From Onthophagus taurus (taxonomy: Eukaryota; Arthropoda; Insecta; Coleoptera; Scarabaeidae): a stretch of 64,000 nucleotides of DNA. The translations under genes were made by a program, and so were the position numbers. The notes beneath the pieces were generated by a model. It was not told the DNA's origin. It searched no databases and saw nothing but the letters and a program-made list of their open reading frames with translations. Position 1 is the stretch's first letter. Each line of letters opens with the position of its first letter. Positions 1 through 27,200 of the stretch are shown here, in pieces. The stretch is taken from the NCBI RefSeq assembly GCF_036711975.1, contig NC_091971.1, forward strand, positions 19,103,501-19,167,500, written 5' to 3'.

Positions 1-1348
1 TTTGCTTCACTTTCTTAACAAATAACAATTACATTTTAAATTGCTTAGTCCTAAAATATGTTAATAATTATGTTATTATACACATGAAACCTATAATATA
101 CATAACTAAATATTTAGATTTTAGGTTATGTTTATGTCAAACATTTATTTGTTGATTTATAAACATCAAGGTCATCAGCTGCTATTAATTTTTAATTCAC
201 CGTCCAATAAGATAAAAGCGTACTCATCACGTGTTCACACATGTCTCTTGAGTCGACGGGGGTACGACAAAGACAGATATATATATATCTGCACTCTAGT
301 GTTTACACTCTTTTGCTGCCTTAGTCAGCGATATAGAAGATAGTATATATATGGTAAAAACGATTATGGCGGTTACGAACAAGAAAACTAGAGTCATAGT
401 AATTTGTAACACGAAAATATTAATAAAGTAGTTTAAAGTTTATGTAAGAAATATTCAGGTGTATCATTATATTACATCCTATAACAAATTTATTCTTAGT
501 TTCTTATTATATTTGATATTGATAACTCTTTGGTTACCTTTGGTTAAATAAAAGCGTTTTAATAATTTAATGGGAAAAAGTCAACAGCATATAGTAAATT
601 GGTTATGTTATGTAGGATACTTATCCACAGGGAATGAAATTATGGATGCGTCATCCTTAACATTTAGTGCTAATTCTAGTTGTAGTTGTTCTAGTCAAGT
701 TACATGGTTTTAATACAAAAAAGTTAATAATGAACTTGGGAATATAAATTTTAAGTTCAATAACTTTTAACTAACGCCATCTTTTGTCCGAGGATCGTTT
801 CTATTGCCAATTGCGAACTTAAAGGTTAAATTTCTATTTATTTATTATTGGTTACTTTTCTACAACAAAAAATAATAGATTAATTTAACTGTTTGTAAAA
901 ATTCTTGGGATATTTGCAATGTATGACAGTGTTGAACTAAAATAAAAATTTATTTTTGAAAAAATATTTAATATGGTGTATTTAAAGATACTAAAATTAA
1001 AAAACTCAAAAATTTAAGTGAAAATCTAATTTTACTTTCTTTAACGATGGAAAAACAAAATTAACACATAAACGAGTAGTGACAATAAGAAAAAGAAACA
1101 CTTTTTGATACTTCAATTAAAAACGCTAAACGTAACATTAAATAAATACCGATTTAGGTTATAAACTGAGAGGATAATTTCGATATTCAACCGTTTTCTT
1201 TTAAGTAATCCTGCTTTTACAATAAAAGTTACAATGAAACAGCCATAATATATGTGAAAAAAGAAAGTAAGTTCATTTATCTTAATTCTTACAGCAATAA
1301 TTAAAAATAACATACAAAAAAAAAGACATGGTCGTCTTTTCCCTTAAT
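1..1348. other. Intergenic AT-rich stretch downstream of SPT16
   Basis: No open frame here resembles a known family and I see no TE ends. It contains AT-rich runs and a short (TA)n stretch near 280. It includes the 3' flank of the minus-strand SPT16 gene; no clear AATAAA was found just downstream of that stop. Confidence 0.5.
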
Positions 1349-16708
<15,360 letters not shown>

Positions 16709-17330
16709 TTTCTAATCGTTGAACAAAAAACCGGAAACGATCAACACCACCGGTTTTAGACCATCAAAAAATAACTGTGCTAGCAAACGAATGCAATCAA
16801 CGAGGCGCCAGAACTAGTGTGTATCTGCGCCACAGAAAAACACATGTCAAAACGGTCAAAGAAAGTCACTAGATTTCGTTATTATGATTTTTAATTTTCG
16901 ATAATTAAAGATTATTAAAAGAAATTAATTTCGTAATGATTAAATCGACTTCATTTAAATAGTTTAAACAAAAAATAACGAAAATTAAAAAGCGAATTTT
17001 CATAGAAAAGTTAGGTTTATTTAAGGAATTTTTTGATTTGGGTTGGTAGCAATAACCGGATTCAAAATACGCAAATGTAAGGTTATAAAGAAAATAATCG
17101 ATTTCAACTTTATTGAATTATTAATAACGTCATTTGGTTGATTTCAATTATTTATTTAGTAATTATTAATGCAATTACTAAAATAAAAAGTAACTTGTAA
17201 AGTTAAAACAGCTTTAGGAACATTTATTGATTTGATTGGCAACATTGACCGGTTTTAAAAATAAGAAAATGTCCGTTACAAAAAAGATAACCTAAAATTA
17301 ATTATTTTAAATTTATTTATTTAGAATCTT
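16709..17330. promoter_or_regulatory. Upstream flank of SPT16
   Basis: This is the only gene-proximal spacer 5' of SPT16, so it should hold the promoter. No TATA box is obvious; housekeeping genes often lack one. Two related stretches near 17005-17095 and 17215-17300 (GATTTG-GTTGG-AGCAATAACCGG versus GATTTGATTGGCAACATTGACCGG) suggest an old local duplication. Boundaries are inferred. Confidence 0.35.
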
Positions 17331-17945
17331 CTTAATGCTCTACAACCCTTGGTGGGTTTTGGCCTCCTCAACAATTCTACGCCATTCACCAGTCTTTCAC
17401 GCGTCCATCGCCCTCATCATACTTCACGTCGTCCAACCATCTTTTACGAGGTCTTTTCTCTGTTGGTTTCCATTCTGTAAGGATTTTTGCACTTCTATCG
17501 TATTCCATTCTTCTTATGTGTCTCAGCTATCTAATTCGTTGATATCTGCTTATGTCCACATCACCAAGCAGGACATTGATTCAAAATAAATTGGAGTTCT
17601 CCATGTTGCATCTTGTTCTTGTATTGGACCAAATATCTTTCTCAGTATTCTTCTTTCGAACTGTTTTAGATCTTCCTTCGTCCATGTTTCGCATCCTTAC
17701 GTTATCAATGGTCTTATTAAACTCTTATATATTCTCATTTTAGAGCTGTGACTACAAAATATGGCGTTGTAACGTGTAAGCCCTTGCAGTACCTTGAAGC
17801 TCAACTCAGGCAGAAAATCGAGAGTATTCAGCATGTCATTAACAAGCTTGAAAAAGAACATCAAGTCAGAAACAAATCGCAGAGACAGCAAGTTGAAGAC
17901 TACGCAACGCTTATCGTAATCGCAGTATGGAAGATGAATCATTTA
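17330..17945 (-). pseudogene. LINE C-terminal fragments
   Basis: On the minus strand, KMRIYKSLIRPLITYGCETWT with KEDLKQFERRILRKIFGPI (about 17750-17620) is a standard RT thumb segment. RPRKRWLDDVK and WRRIVEEAKTHQGL (17460-17340) form the usual extreme C-terminus. A further piece at 17780-17942 (FVSDLMFFFKLVNDMLN) resembles a different LINE tail. Frames change between pieces. Confidence 0.6.
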
Positions 17946-18029
17946 GCCCAATTTTGACCGTGTCATCCGCATCCCTTTGGGATAATTTCTGAGATAGTTG
18001 CGTGCAATGTCAAGTAAAAAAGCGGAACT

Positions 18030-18460
18030 GAGAGGACATCTTCTTGTCTGACGCGGCTCCTGATTACAAATAGTAATTGGTTTCCTTGGTTTCCTTCAAT
18101 GGTGTTGTACAAGATTAACCAATTTCTGTGGGATCATATCAAGTTGTCGAGTTCACATCAAAGTCATATTCGTAACCCTTCTGCAAAATCTGGCTCAAAG
18201 TGTGTATGGTCTGTTGTAGATCGGTTGGGCCGAAATCCAGATTGGTAATCCCAAGATTTCCTCCGCATATTCGCTCATTCTATTATAGATGAAGCATGAA
18301 AATATTTTGCACGCCATGTTAAGCAGTGTTATTCCCCTCTAATTACGGCAATCACGCTTGTCGCCCTTTTTATGAATAGGATGTATAAGACCCTGGTTCC
18401 ATTCTTCATGCAGTTCTTCTGAGTTTCATGTTAAACATATTATAAGCTCGATTTTATTAT
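18030..18460 (-). pseudogene. RTE-like reverse transcriptase N-terminal fragment
   Basis: Minus-strand reading near 18430-18300 gives EELHEEWNQGLIHPIHKKGD then RGITLLNMACKIFS, with a stop replacing a Tyr codon. Near 18290-18170 it gives NRMSEYAEEIL, YQSGFRPNRSTTDHTH and LQKGYEYDFDVN. These are RT motifs 0-2 of RTE-like LINEs. It is frameshifted and has no catalytic Asp motif. Confidence 0.6.
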
Positions 18461-18834
18461 ACTTATCTCTAATTTCATCAAATGTGGAGGTTTTAACGCT
18501 GGTTTTTATTGTAACTCTGGTTTTGTTGTTAACAGAATTCAATGTTTTTACATCAATTCTCATTTTTTACCATGTGGTCCAATTAATTGACGGTAACGTT
18601 ATAATAAGGATTTTGTATTTCCTCATATCTAACTAATTTTTGTAAATCCGTACTTGTGTCCGAAGATCTGAAGACTTCAAGTTGAATGAGTAACACATAA
18701 AAATAAATTTTCATACGATTCATCCTTTAAGGGCAAAAACCTGGTTTTTGTTTTCCTTCTCTTCCAATTGATATCTATACGATGAATCTGGAGGAAGAAC
18801 TAGCAACCTTATTGGTGTACCAGGCTAGGGCTCT

Positions 18835-20400
18835 TCTTTTTAGTTGAGGCTCATCCTTCGCCCAATCATTCCTGCTTCTAAATATAACTTTACACGGCTG
18901 GCTAAAATTGTATTCTGTCGGTCCGTTTTAATTTCAATCAGGTGATTTAGACATGGGTTCTTGAGAATTTCGAGGTGTCCTCTGAGGTTATCCTGTATCA
19001 ACTTGAGTGAAGAAACTGTTTTCAGTGATAAGGCACTTGAAGCTGCCTCCTTTTGTATATATAAATATAGTGGTGTGAGACCGAGTAGGGCTTCCAAAGC
19101 AGCCGTCGGACAAGATCTCATTGCACCCGTTATATTAAGACATGCTAACCACTGGATTTGTGCCAGCTGTTGTTGTGTTGTCTTATGTTTTGTTTTTGGC
19201 CACCAAACCAATGAGGCGTAGGCGACGATGGGTCTGATTATTGCTACGTAGGCCCAATGAGGCATTCGTGGTTTGAGACCCCAGTTCCTTCCTAGGCGCC
19301 TGCGGCAGATTTGGTTTGCCATGATGGCCTTTTTTCCTCACTTTGTCTAAGTGTGAGTTCCAATTTAGTTTACTGTCTAGTATTACCCATAGGCATTTAA
19401 CTTCTGTTTTGAGGTTAATAGTTCTGCTTTCAATGGAGGGTGCTTTTATTTGTAGCTTTCTTCTTCGAGTGACTATTTCGGGGGACTATTTCGATTTTAT
19501 TTGGATTGATGCTGAGCCCATTGCTTCTACACCAAGTACTGATGAGTAGTAGGGCTTTCTGCATTAGTTGAGTTATGATTGTATCATATTTACCTTGGAT
19601 TGTGATTACAGGTCATCAACATACCCCTGAATCTTGAATCCATTTTTTGTTAGGGTGTTCATCAAGTCATCAACTACCAGGCATCACAGTAGAGGTGATA
19701 GCACTCCCTCTTGGGGACATCCTCTTTTATAGTCGTCTCCCAGGCTGGCTGTGATCTGCCGACTTTTCAACATGGCTGTACACCATTTGATTGTCGACGG
19801 ATTCATAGGAGGTGTTATCAAAACATCTATGAAACCCTTTATGTCACCCTCTATGTCTATGAAAGCACATATGGCTATTTCTTTGGTTGCAATTGTCTCT
19901 TCTAAAGTGCTAGTCAAAGCATGAAGAGCAGTCATTGTTGATTTTGCTTTCTGGTAAGTATGTTGGCTAGGGTGGAATGGATTAGTGACAAGCACTCCAT
20001 TCCTAAGGTATTGATCGATTACCTTTTCCATCCCTTTGAGGAGGAATGAAGTTAGGCTAATTGTTCTGTATGCCTTGGGGTCGGCGTTTGAACGCCTACC
20101 ACCTTTAGGTATGGAGCAACTGGAGGGTATTATTACTGGGAGCAACTCTTCTAATCCTTTTTGCAGAAAAATAGCCAGAATTCCATCTCCTCCTGGCGAT
20201 TTTAGGCGCTTGAAATTAGAAATAGCCCACCTTACTCTGTTGGGTGTAAAACTGTTCCCAGCTATGCTGCGAACCCTACCTGATAGACGGGTTATGTCCA
20301 TTACTTCAGGGTCGGCATCTGCGTGGGGGCAGACTTTTGAGGAAGGGGTATTACCCCTATCTGACCAAAGTTGTCCAGGGCATATGACGGCGACGTGGAG
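18835..20400 (-). pseudogene. LOA/I-group LINE reverse transcriptase fragment
   Basis: The minus strand encodes, in two main blocks, fingers/palm (20301-19684: RRSNADPKAYRTISLTSFLLKGMEK, ICAFIDIEGDIKGF, RGCPQEGVLSPLL) and thumb (19322-18840: GRNWGLKPRMPHWAYVAIIRPIVAYASLVWW). Between them a shifted frame contains IQGYVDDL, the catalytic box, near 19625. Several frameshifts. It closely resembles the plus-strand LINE at 32086-34237, which retains an RNase H. Confidence 0.8.
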
Positions 20401-20691
20401 GTAGGATTTGTCGGTGCGTATTTATAATAGAGGTATCAATTTTACACCTTTTATAAAGAATTTATTCAATTAATTATCATTTAAAACATTTTAGTGTTAT
20501 TTACAATAAAAACTCTTTAAAACTTAACCTAACCTAAAAATTAATATTCAATTAGAGATTCATTAATAGAAAGTTTAAAAAAACCACTGGAACATCATTA
20601 CGCATTAAAAATATCAATTTGGCAGTTAAGTATCAACATGTTAAGTAAAAAAATAATAAAAAGCAAAATAAAAAATAGGAACTACACAAAT

Positions 20692-21228
20692 TTATGGATC
20701 TACGAAAGCAATCATAATATAACGCGTTCCTTTAGTAACCAACAACCCTTCGTGATAATGTGTCAATCGTCCTGGATGCATCAACATCCAACCTGGCTTG
20801 GTATCGACAACACTACAATTATATCTAATAAAGCGACAACCACCACCTTCGTAATCCACACCACGCTCGTTCAAAGCAATATTTATTGTGTACGTGGAAC
20901 TATCGTGATGGGGGCGTAACGAAGGTTGTTCATCAGGACGATAACGAACGACAAAGTTCATAAGGGAACGAGGAGGATCATGGAAATAACCCGTGAATAT
21001 GTGTTCTTGAAGTGGTCGCACGTATTGATGTAGAAAGTGAAGCCAATGTCGTTCCCAACCGACCTGGTTCATATGGATATCGCGAGTAGGAACCGCTTCA
21101 TAACCGCCCTCTAATCGAGAATCTTTGTTTGAACCATCAGACCATTGATTGAAGTTTTCCATCATACTAATTAGGTCTCTGGTGAAGTTTAAGGACACAA
21201 TTGGGAACCAATACACATCAGGGCAAGG
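20692..21228 (-). CDS. Plod: Plod exon 7 (dioxygenase catalytic core)
   Basis: It starts after the acceptor AG at 21229-21230 with [11 protein letters not shown] and ends FVDP-TAA at 20694-20692. It encodes residues 563-740 and carries all iron and 2-oxoglutarate ligands: HHD (669-671), [11 protein letters not shown] (His721) and GTRY (Arg731). Confidence 0.97.
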   Translation of the reverse strand, partial: PCPDVYWFPIVSLNFTRDLISMMENFNQWSDGSNKDSRLEGGYEAVPTRDIHMNQVGWERHWLHFLHQYVRPLQEHIFTGYFHDPPRSLMNFVVRYRPDEQPSLRPHHDSSTYTINIALNERGVDYEGGGCRFIRYNCSVVDTKPGWMLMHPGRLTHYHEGLLVTKGTRYIMIAFVDP

Positions 21229-24200
21229 CTAAAAACAAGTTACATTATACACCTAATTCTGTTTTTACGCGAACTTTTTTTACGCGAATTTGATATAACG
21301 CGATTAATAAAATATATTTTATTCTTTTTTTAAGCGATTTAATTTGATTTAACGCGATGCAAGAAATTTTAATCTAGAATAATTTTGGAACTAAAATTTC
21401 GTGTACGTGCAAGTATGTGAAAGCGCTTGAAAGGTATATGATTGTGCGAGAATCGATACCCCCTGATTGCGCGAGCGCATCAATAGTTACAGGGGATTTC
21501 CCTAATTTTATCATCTCACATCTGTTTTGGTTAAAATAATTACGAGTTTACAGTTTGGCTTCAATGTTTAAGGTGAGTAACAAAATCGAATACAATATTA
21601 AATAAAATATTTTTTGATACATTTATTCTTTACTTACTTATTACGTATAAATAAATAAAATTTTTATAGGCGATCTAATCACAATGTCAGCTACAAAACC
21701 AACAAAAAGAAAAGCTATTTCTTTGGAAGTTAAAATCAACATTTTAGATAATTTAGCTAATGGAGATAGTGCCACCACTGTAGGGCAACGTTTCGGTTTA
21801 AGAGAATCCACCGTAAGAACTATAAAAAAAAAATGAGGACGCGATTAGAAAATCTGTAATTGCTGGGACAAAATTAAGTGCTCATACAACATCATACACA
21901 AGAGACATTGTGGAGCAAAAAATGGAAAAGGCTCTTATAATATGGATGGAGGATATGTCTCAAAAACGAATACCCGTTGACGGAAATAACATCAAGCAAA
22001 TGGCATTAAAGATTTACAACCAGATTAAAGAAGCGGAACCACAAACATCAGGCGAGAAAAGAAGAAAATTTGAATTTTCTGCTAGTACGGGATGGATGAA
22101 AATGGTTTTCTACAACGACACGCGTTACATAATATAAAGATAAAGGGTGAAATTGCATCTGCAGATGATGTAGCAGCTAAGGAATTTCCAGCAAAACTAT
22201 CTAAAATAATTAAAAAAGGTGGTTACACTCCAGATCAGGTATGGAATGCGGACGAAACAGGCCTTTTCTGGAAGCGTATGCCAAATAGAACATACGTAGC
22301 TAAATCCCAGAAAACTGCCAATGGGTTCAAGGCGGCCAAAGATCGCGTAACCTTTTTATTTTGCTCTAATGCGTCTGGAGATCGAATGTTAAAACCCTTG
22401 CTTGTTAATCGAGCTCTAAAACCACGGTCTATGAAAGGTGTAAATTTAGATACCTTATCAGTACACTGGACAGCTAATAAAAAAGCCTGGGTAACTAGAG
22501 AAATTTTTAATGAATGGTTTGTCAAACATTTTATCCCAGAAGTGCGTCGCTATATGAGCGATAAAAGTCTTGATTTAAGGTTCTTCTGATTATAGATAAC
22601 GCACCTGGCCACCCACACATAGAGCACCCGAATGTTGAATTTTGTTTTCTTCCTCCAAATACTACTTCCTTGATACAGCCGTTGGACCAAGGAATTATTG
22701 CAACCTTTAAGACCTATTACGTAAAGCAAACATTTCGATACATTTTAGATAAATTAACAAATAATAAAAATGTAACGGTCATTGACGCGTGGAAGAACTT
22801 TACAATAAATGACTGCATCAAACATGCTGGATTAGCACTATCCGAATTGAAACCATCAACTTTGAACGCATGTTGGAGATCTCTTTGGCCAGAATGTGTA
22901 AAAAATAAAGATCATGTGCCTTCTAATATGGATCAATACCCTAACATCACAGCCTTAGCTCATGAAATAGGCGGAGAAGGATTTGCTGATATATCGTCTG
23001 GAGATATCGATGAATTACTAGAGGATAAAGCACTTACTGATGATGAAATCATTAGTTTAGCGCTTGAGATTCCCGATGATAAAGAATGCAGTGAAATTGA
23101 CGAAGAGATTCCTACCCTTACCGCAGATGTAATCAAAGAAGGACTACAACTCGCTGCTAAATTATGCGTTCGTTTTCAAAAGCATGATCCTATTGAAGAA
23201 AGATCTACAAAATTTCAACGAGACATTAAATTATTAATGGGCAGTTATCGTGAATTGTATAACAGCCTTATCAAACCTGGAACACAACGATCGATAACAG
23301 AATTTGTGACTAGAACCACTAACGCGGCAGCACAGCTTGAGAAGGAAAGCGCATCGAAAAGTGATAGCAATTAGAAATTAATTTTCGTTTTTTTCACTAA
23401 ATAATGATTTTTTCTTTACTTTTATTTTATTATTATTTCAACTTATGAATTATTTATTATTTTTAAATAAGTTTTATTAACATTAAAGTAACCGAATTTA
23501 TCTTTCTTAATCATAACATTTTAACCGATTCTTCAAATGTCGGAACCTATCCCGTATTTTTACATAAATACCGTATCTTTTTTTACGCGATTTTCTTTTA
23601 CGCGAATTTATTGGGAACGTATCTGTCGCGTAAAAACAGAATTAAGTGTATTACAAGTTAAAATTAATAAAATAATAACTTACCTGCATTGCTTTTCTGT
23701 CTGGATCGAAACTTTCCGTGTAATTTTCATGAATGTATCTTGCCTCCCAATCGGTGGGGTTCTCAAAAATTTGGTACATATCGGGGGCGGTTACTTTGGT
23801 ATTATAGGTATCGGGATCTACTAAATGACCAAATTCCAATCGATTCGAAACAAACATAAAGACGTCTAGCTCTCGCAAATTTCCACAAAACGCCATATCC
23901 GGGTCCCATTTATCAATTTTTCCGCCGAAATTCAAAGTTGTGCGATCGTGTTTTCTCAATAAGGTGGCGTTAATCAAATAGGCATTGTTTATAAACGGAA
24001 CATTCCATAATCCGCTAGAAAAAATTAAGAACAAAAAAATTATATATTGTCTTAGTATTCTGCAATTTGCACCAAAACTCGGTACTTGATGAGTATCCTA
24101 CAATTCGAATGCATATTTATATTTTGTATAGTTCTTTCTGATCCTTCATAACCGTTATAATCTATGAAGTGTTATGCGTGTTTCAACATGTTTACTTTCA

Positions 24201-27200
24201 CTCCGTCATTATGGCAAAAAGAAAGCACAATGCTTTGTTTTTAAACCATAATCAAATATACAACGCAGGCGAGACTCAGCTTTATTTTATAAAAACCTTC
24301 CAGATAAAACTTTGGTGGGATCTGACAACAAAACAGCACCAGGGTGTAAAACTAGCAAAGAAAGATTAACTTTCTTTGCCTATGCTAACGCAAAAGCTAA
24401 AAATCCAAATCTACAAATTGATTTCGAATGCCTGGATGACCTCAGTGCTTTTTAAGAAGTGGTTCATAAAATGTATTGTTCCAGAAATGAGAAAATATTG
24501 TCAAGACTTATCTTGAAAGGCGGTGTTGTTAATCGATAATGCACCAAGTCTTGCTACAGAAGCCCAATTGGTCAGTGACGATGGATTAATATCAACTATG
24601 TTTTTGCTTCCCAAATGTACCACCCTTATCCAACCAATGTATAAGAATGTAATCCGCCTAACAAAACTATTTTACCGAAAGACCCAACCGAATCCACGTG
24701 CTTTGTAACGACAAATCAAACATTACACAAAGGCTTAAAAAAATAAACTTGTACCATGCCGAATGTCTATTTTCTACCTCATGTAAAAACGTCGAAGAAT
24801 GGAAAGCCAAAAATTTGATACCATTAGCACAGTAAATAGTAAATTATCATCATCATCATGTGGTGCTACATCTCTTGGTAAGATTTTGCCTTTTGAACAA
24901 TCTACCTTCACTCCACTCTATTAAGTGCTGTCACTCTTAAATTTTGAACTCGCAGCTTTTTTATGTCGTTAGTCATACCGTCTATCCATCTCATTAACAG
25001 TTTCCCCTATTTCTTGGCATATCTGGTTTGCTCACAGATACTCTTTTTGCTTTCCTGGTTTCACTCATTCTTACGATGTGTCCCATCTATCTTATTCTTT
25101 GAGCTTTGGCAAACTGAACAATGTTTTATCCTTCAACAAAGTTGTTTAATTCTTAATTCCAAAAAATCTTCGCAATATTTTTTTTTCAAATATCTTTAGA
25201 CTATGCTCATCGCTTCCATATGTGATAACCGGTTATCATTTTATACATATAATAATAGTTTTAATTTCCTAAGCAGCTTTTGATTGGAATAACTTTTTGT
25301 GAACGAAGTAACTTCCTTTTCACCACTTATTCTGTCTTGTATGCAGTGTTGTATGGTATTATGATTTCTGAGTAAAATTCCCAGGTACCTAATGCTTTCT
25401 ACATCTTCAAAGTTGTACTCAGCAACAGATAAGTTTTGCGGAGTTCTTCTATTTGCATCTCTGGACATTCTTATGTCAGAGAATCAGAAAATTCCACAAT
25501 ATAAGGCCCGACTAGCACGAAATGAAGCTGTCAGAAGGATAGTTGAAATTATGAAGAAAACAGTTCCTAATTTTGACGAAATCTCGACAAAAGCAAAAAT
25601 ACGAAGTATATACAATTGAATACCATAAAGTACTTCACCATAAATAACTTCACATATAAATTTAGAAATTGTGCTTTTTGGCAAACGATACATATATTGC
25701 AAAGATGTAGAAGAATCTCCAGAAGCCAAAAATCTTAAAGTTGCTTGCAGTTTTACATGAGCTGGAATGGCATCTCTCATATGCGTATGTTGTTTTTATA
25801 TTTTAGAGGATACTTGCCTCAACAAAAACATGAAACTCTCTTCAGTCATTCTTAAATGATTAAAAAATACTTGCTGATCTTCATGACATAATTCTCTAAT
25901 TAAAGTACTAGACGCACCTAGGTTATTTCTACGTGCAATCCACGATCTAACCCAGGAACTATGTTTTCGCTTTTTTTTTGTTAATAATATGTGCAGTTCC
26001 AAGGAGCACATTTGGACTACCATATTGATGCCAGCGCGAAGTACATCACTTGACGCCATTTTTATTACTGTGCCAGTACACAATTATAACATTTATGTGG
26101 AAACAACTTCTGGCGCCAGCTAATTGGCGCCACTAAACTGGCTTCGTACTGGCGCCAGTAATCCGTATATGTGGAAACTTAGCTTTACATTAATGTTAGA
26201 CATCGTTGTAGGCTTTTTATTCCTAGATACCGTACGCAACTATTTAAACGTTCATTTTTTTATGTTATTTGCAGTGTTATATATGTTACAGTCAAAGTAA
26301 TGAATCCAGATATTATATATACTATCCAGCCATTATTTATAATGTCTATTCAATTTAGACGAAGTGATAAAGACACAGAATTAATCACATTAACTGGCAA
26401 TTTTATATAATATCTTCGAAGAATTGGAATAAAACAAGTCGGTATATATGTTATACTATTATTTAAATAGTAATACAAAGTAAATTTAAAGCTCACTAGC
26501 CATAAAACAAAATAATAAAAAAGAACAGAGAATAATACAAGTATTTGGTATCACTCTATAAAGACTAAAAAAATAAAATATTTAAATTCTACTGACATGA
26601 ATTATGTAACTACAATAATAATATTTAAAAACAACTGAGTCATAATAATGATTTATTCTTACAAGTAAGGCTCTTGTGACATTTCGAGTTACACATGAGG
26701 CTTGACTTTACAGTTACAATGCTGAAATCCCTGGCCGCCAAGATGTGACTCTTTTTTTGCACATTCTCTGATGTTAACTTCATGTTGGGGAACGATATCA
26801 ATTGTAATAAACGTTTCTTTGCAGACAGTGAACTGATTTCTTGCGTAAAGTTGATTTAGAATCCCCTTAGTTCCTAATTTATACATTCCTTCTGTCTCCT
26901 GAGAAATTATAACAGCCATAATGTTTCTATTATCGGCTTTGTCGCGATCTACATCAGGAATTTTTACCACTACATTATCACCCGTACTAGCAGTAGGATA
27001 TTTTACCGAAGATAGAGCTAACATTTTATCTGCTTGCTTCTTCAGTGATTGTCCAACTAATTTTCTGATGTCTCTAATATCTTGTTTCTTTTTAAACAGA
27101 GCAATTACTAATTCTTCATCACTTTGCGTTATATTTGAGAGACCTGTAGTATTTTCTTGGTTGTCGGTCTCCTTATTAGGTTTTCCTGTTAGCTTATCTA

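Noticed and set aside
128..343. 71-codon frame near the left edge
   Set aside because: No similarity, and the Tyr/Ile-rich run comes from a TATATA stretch.
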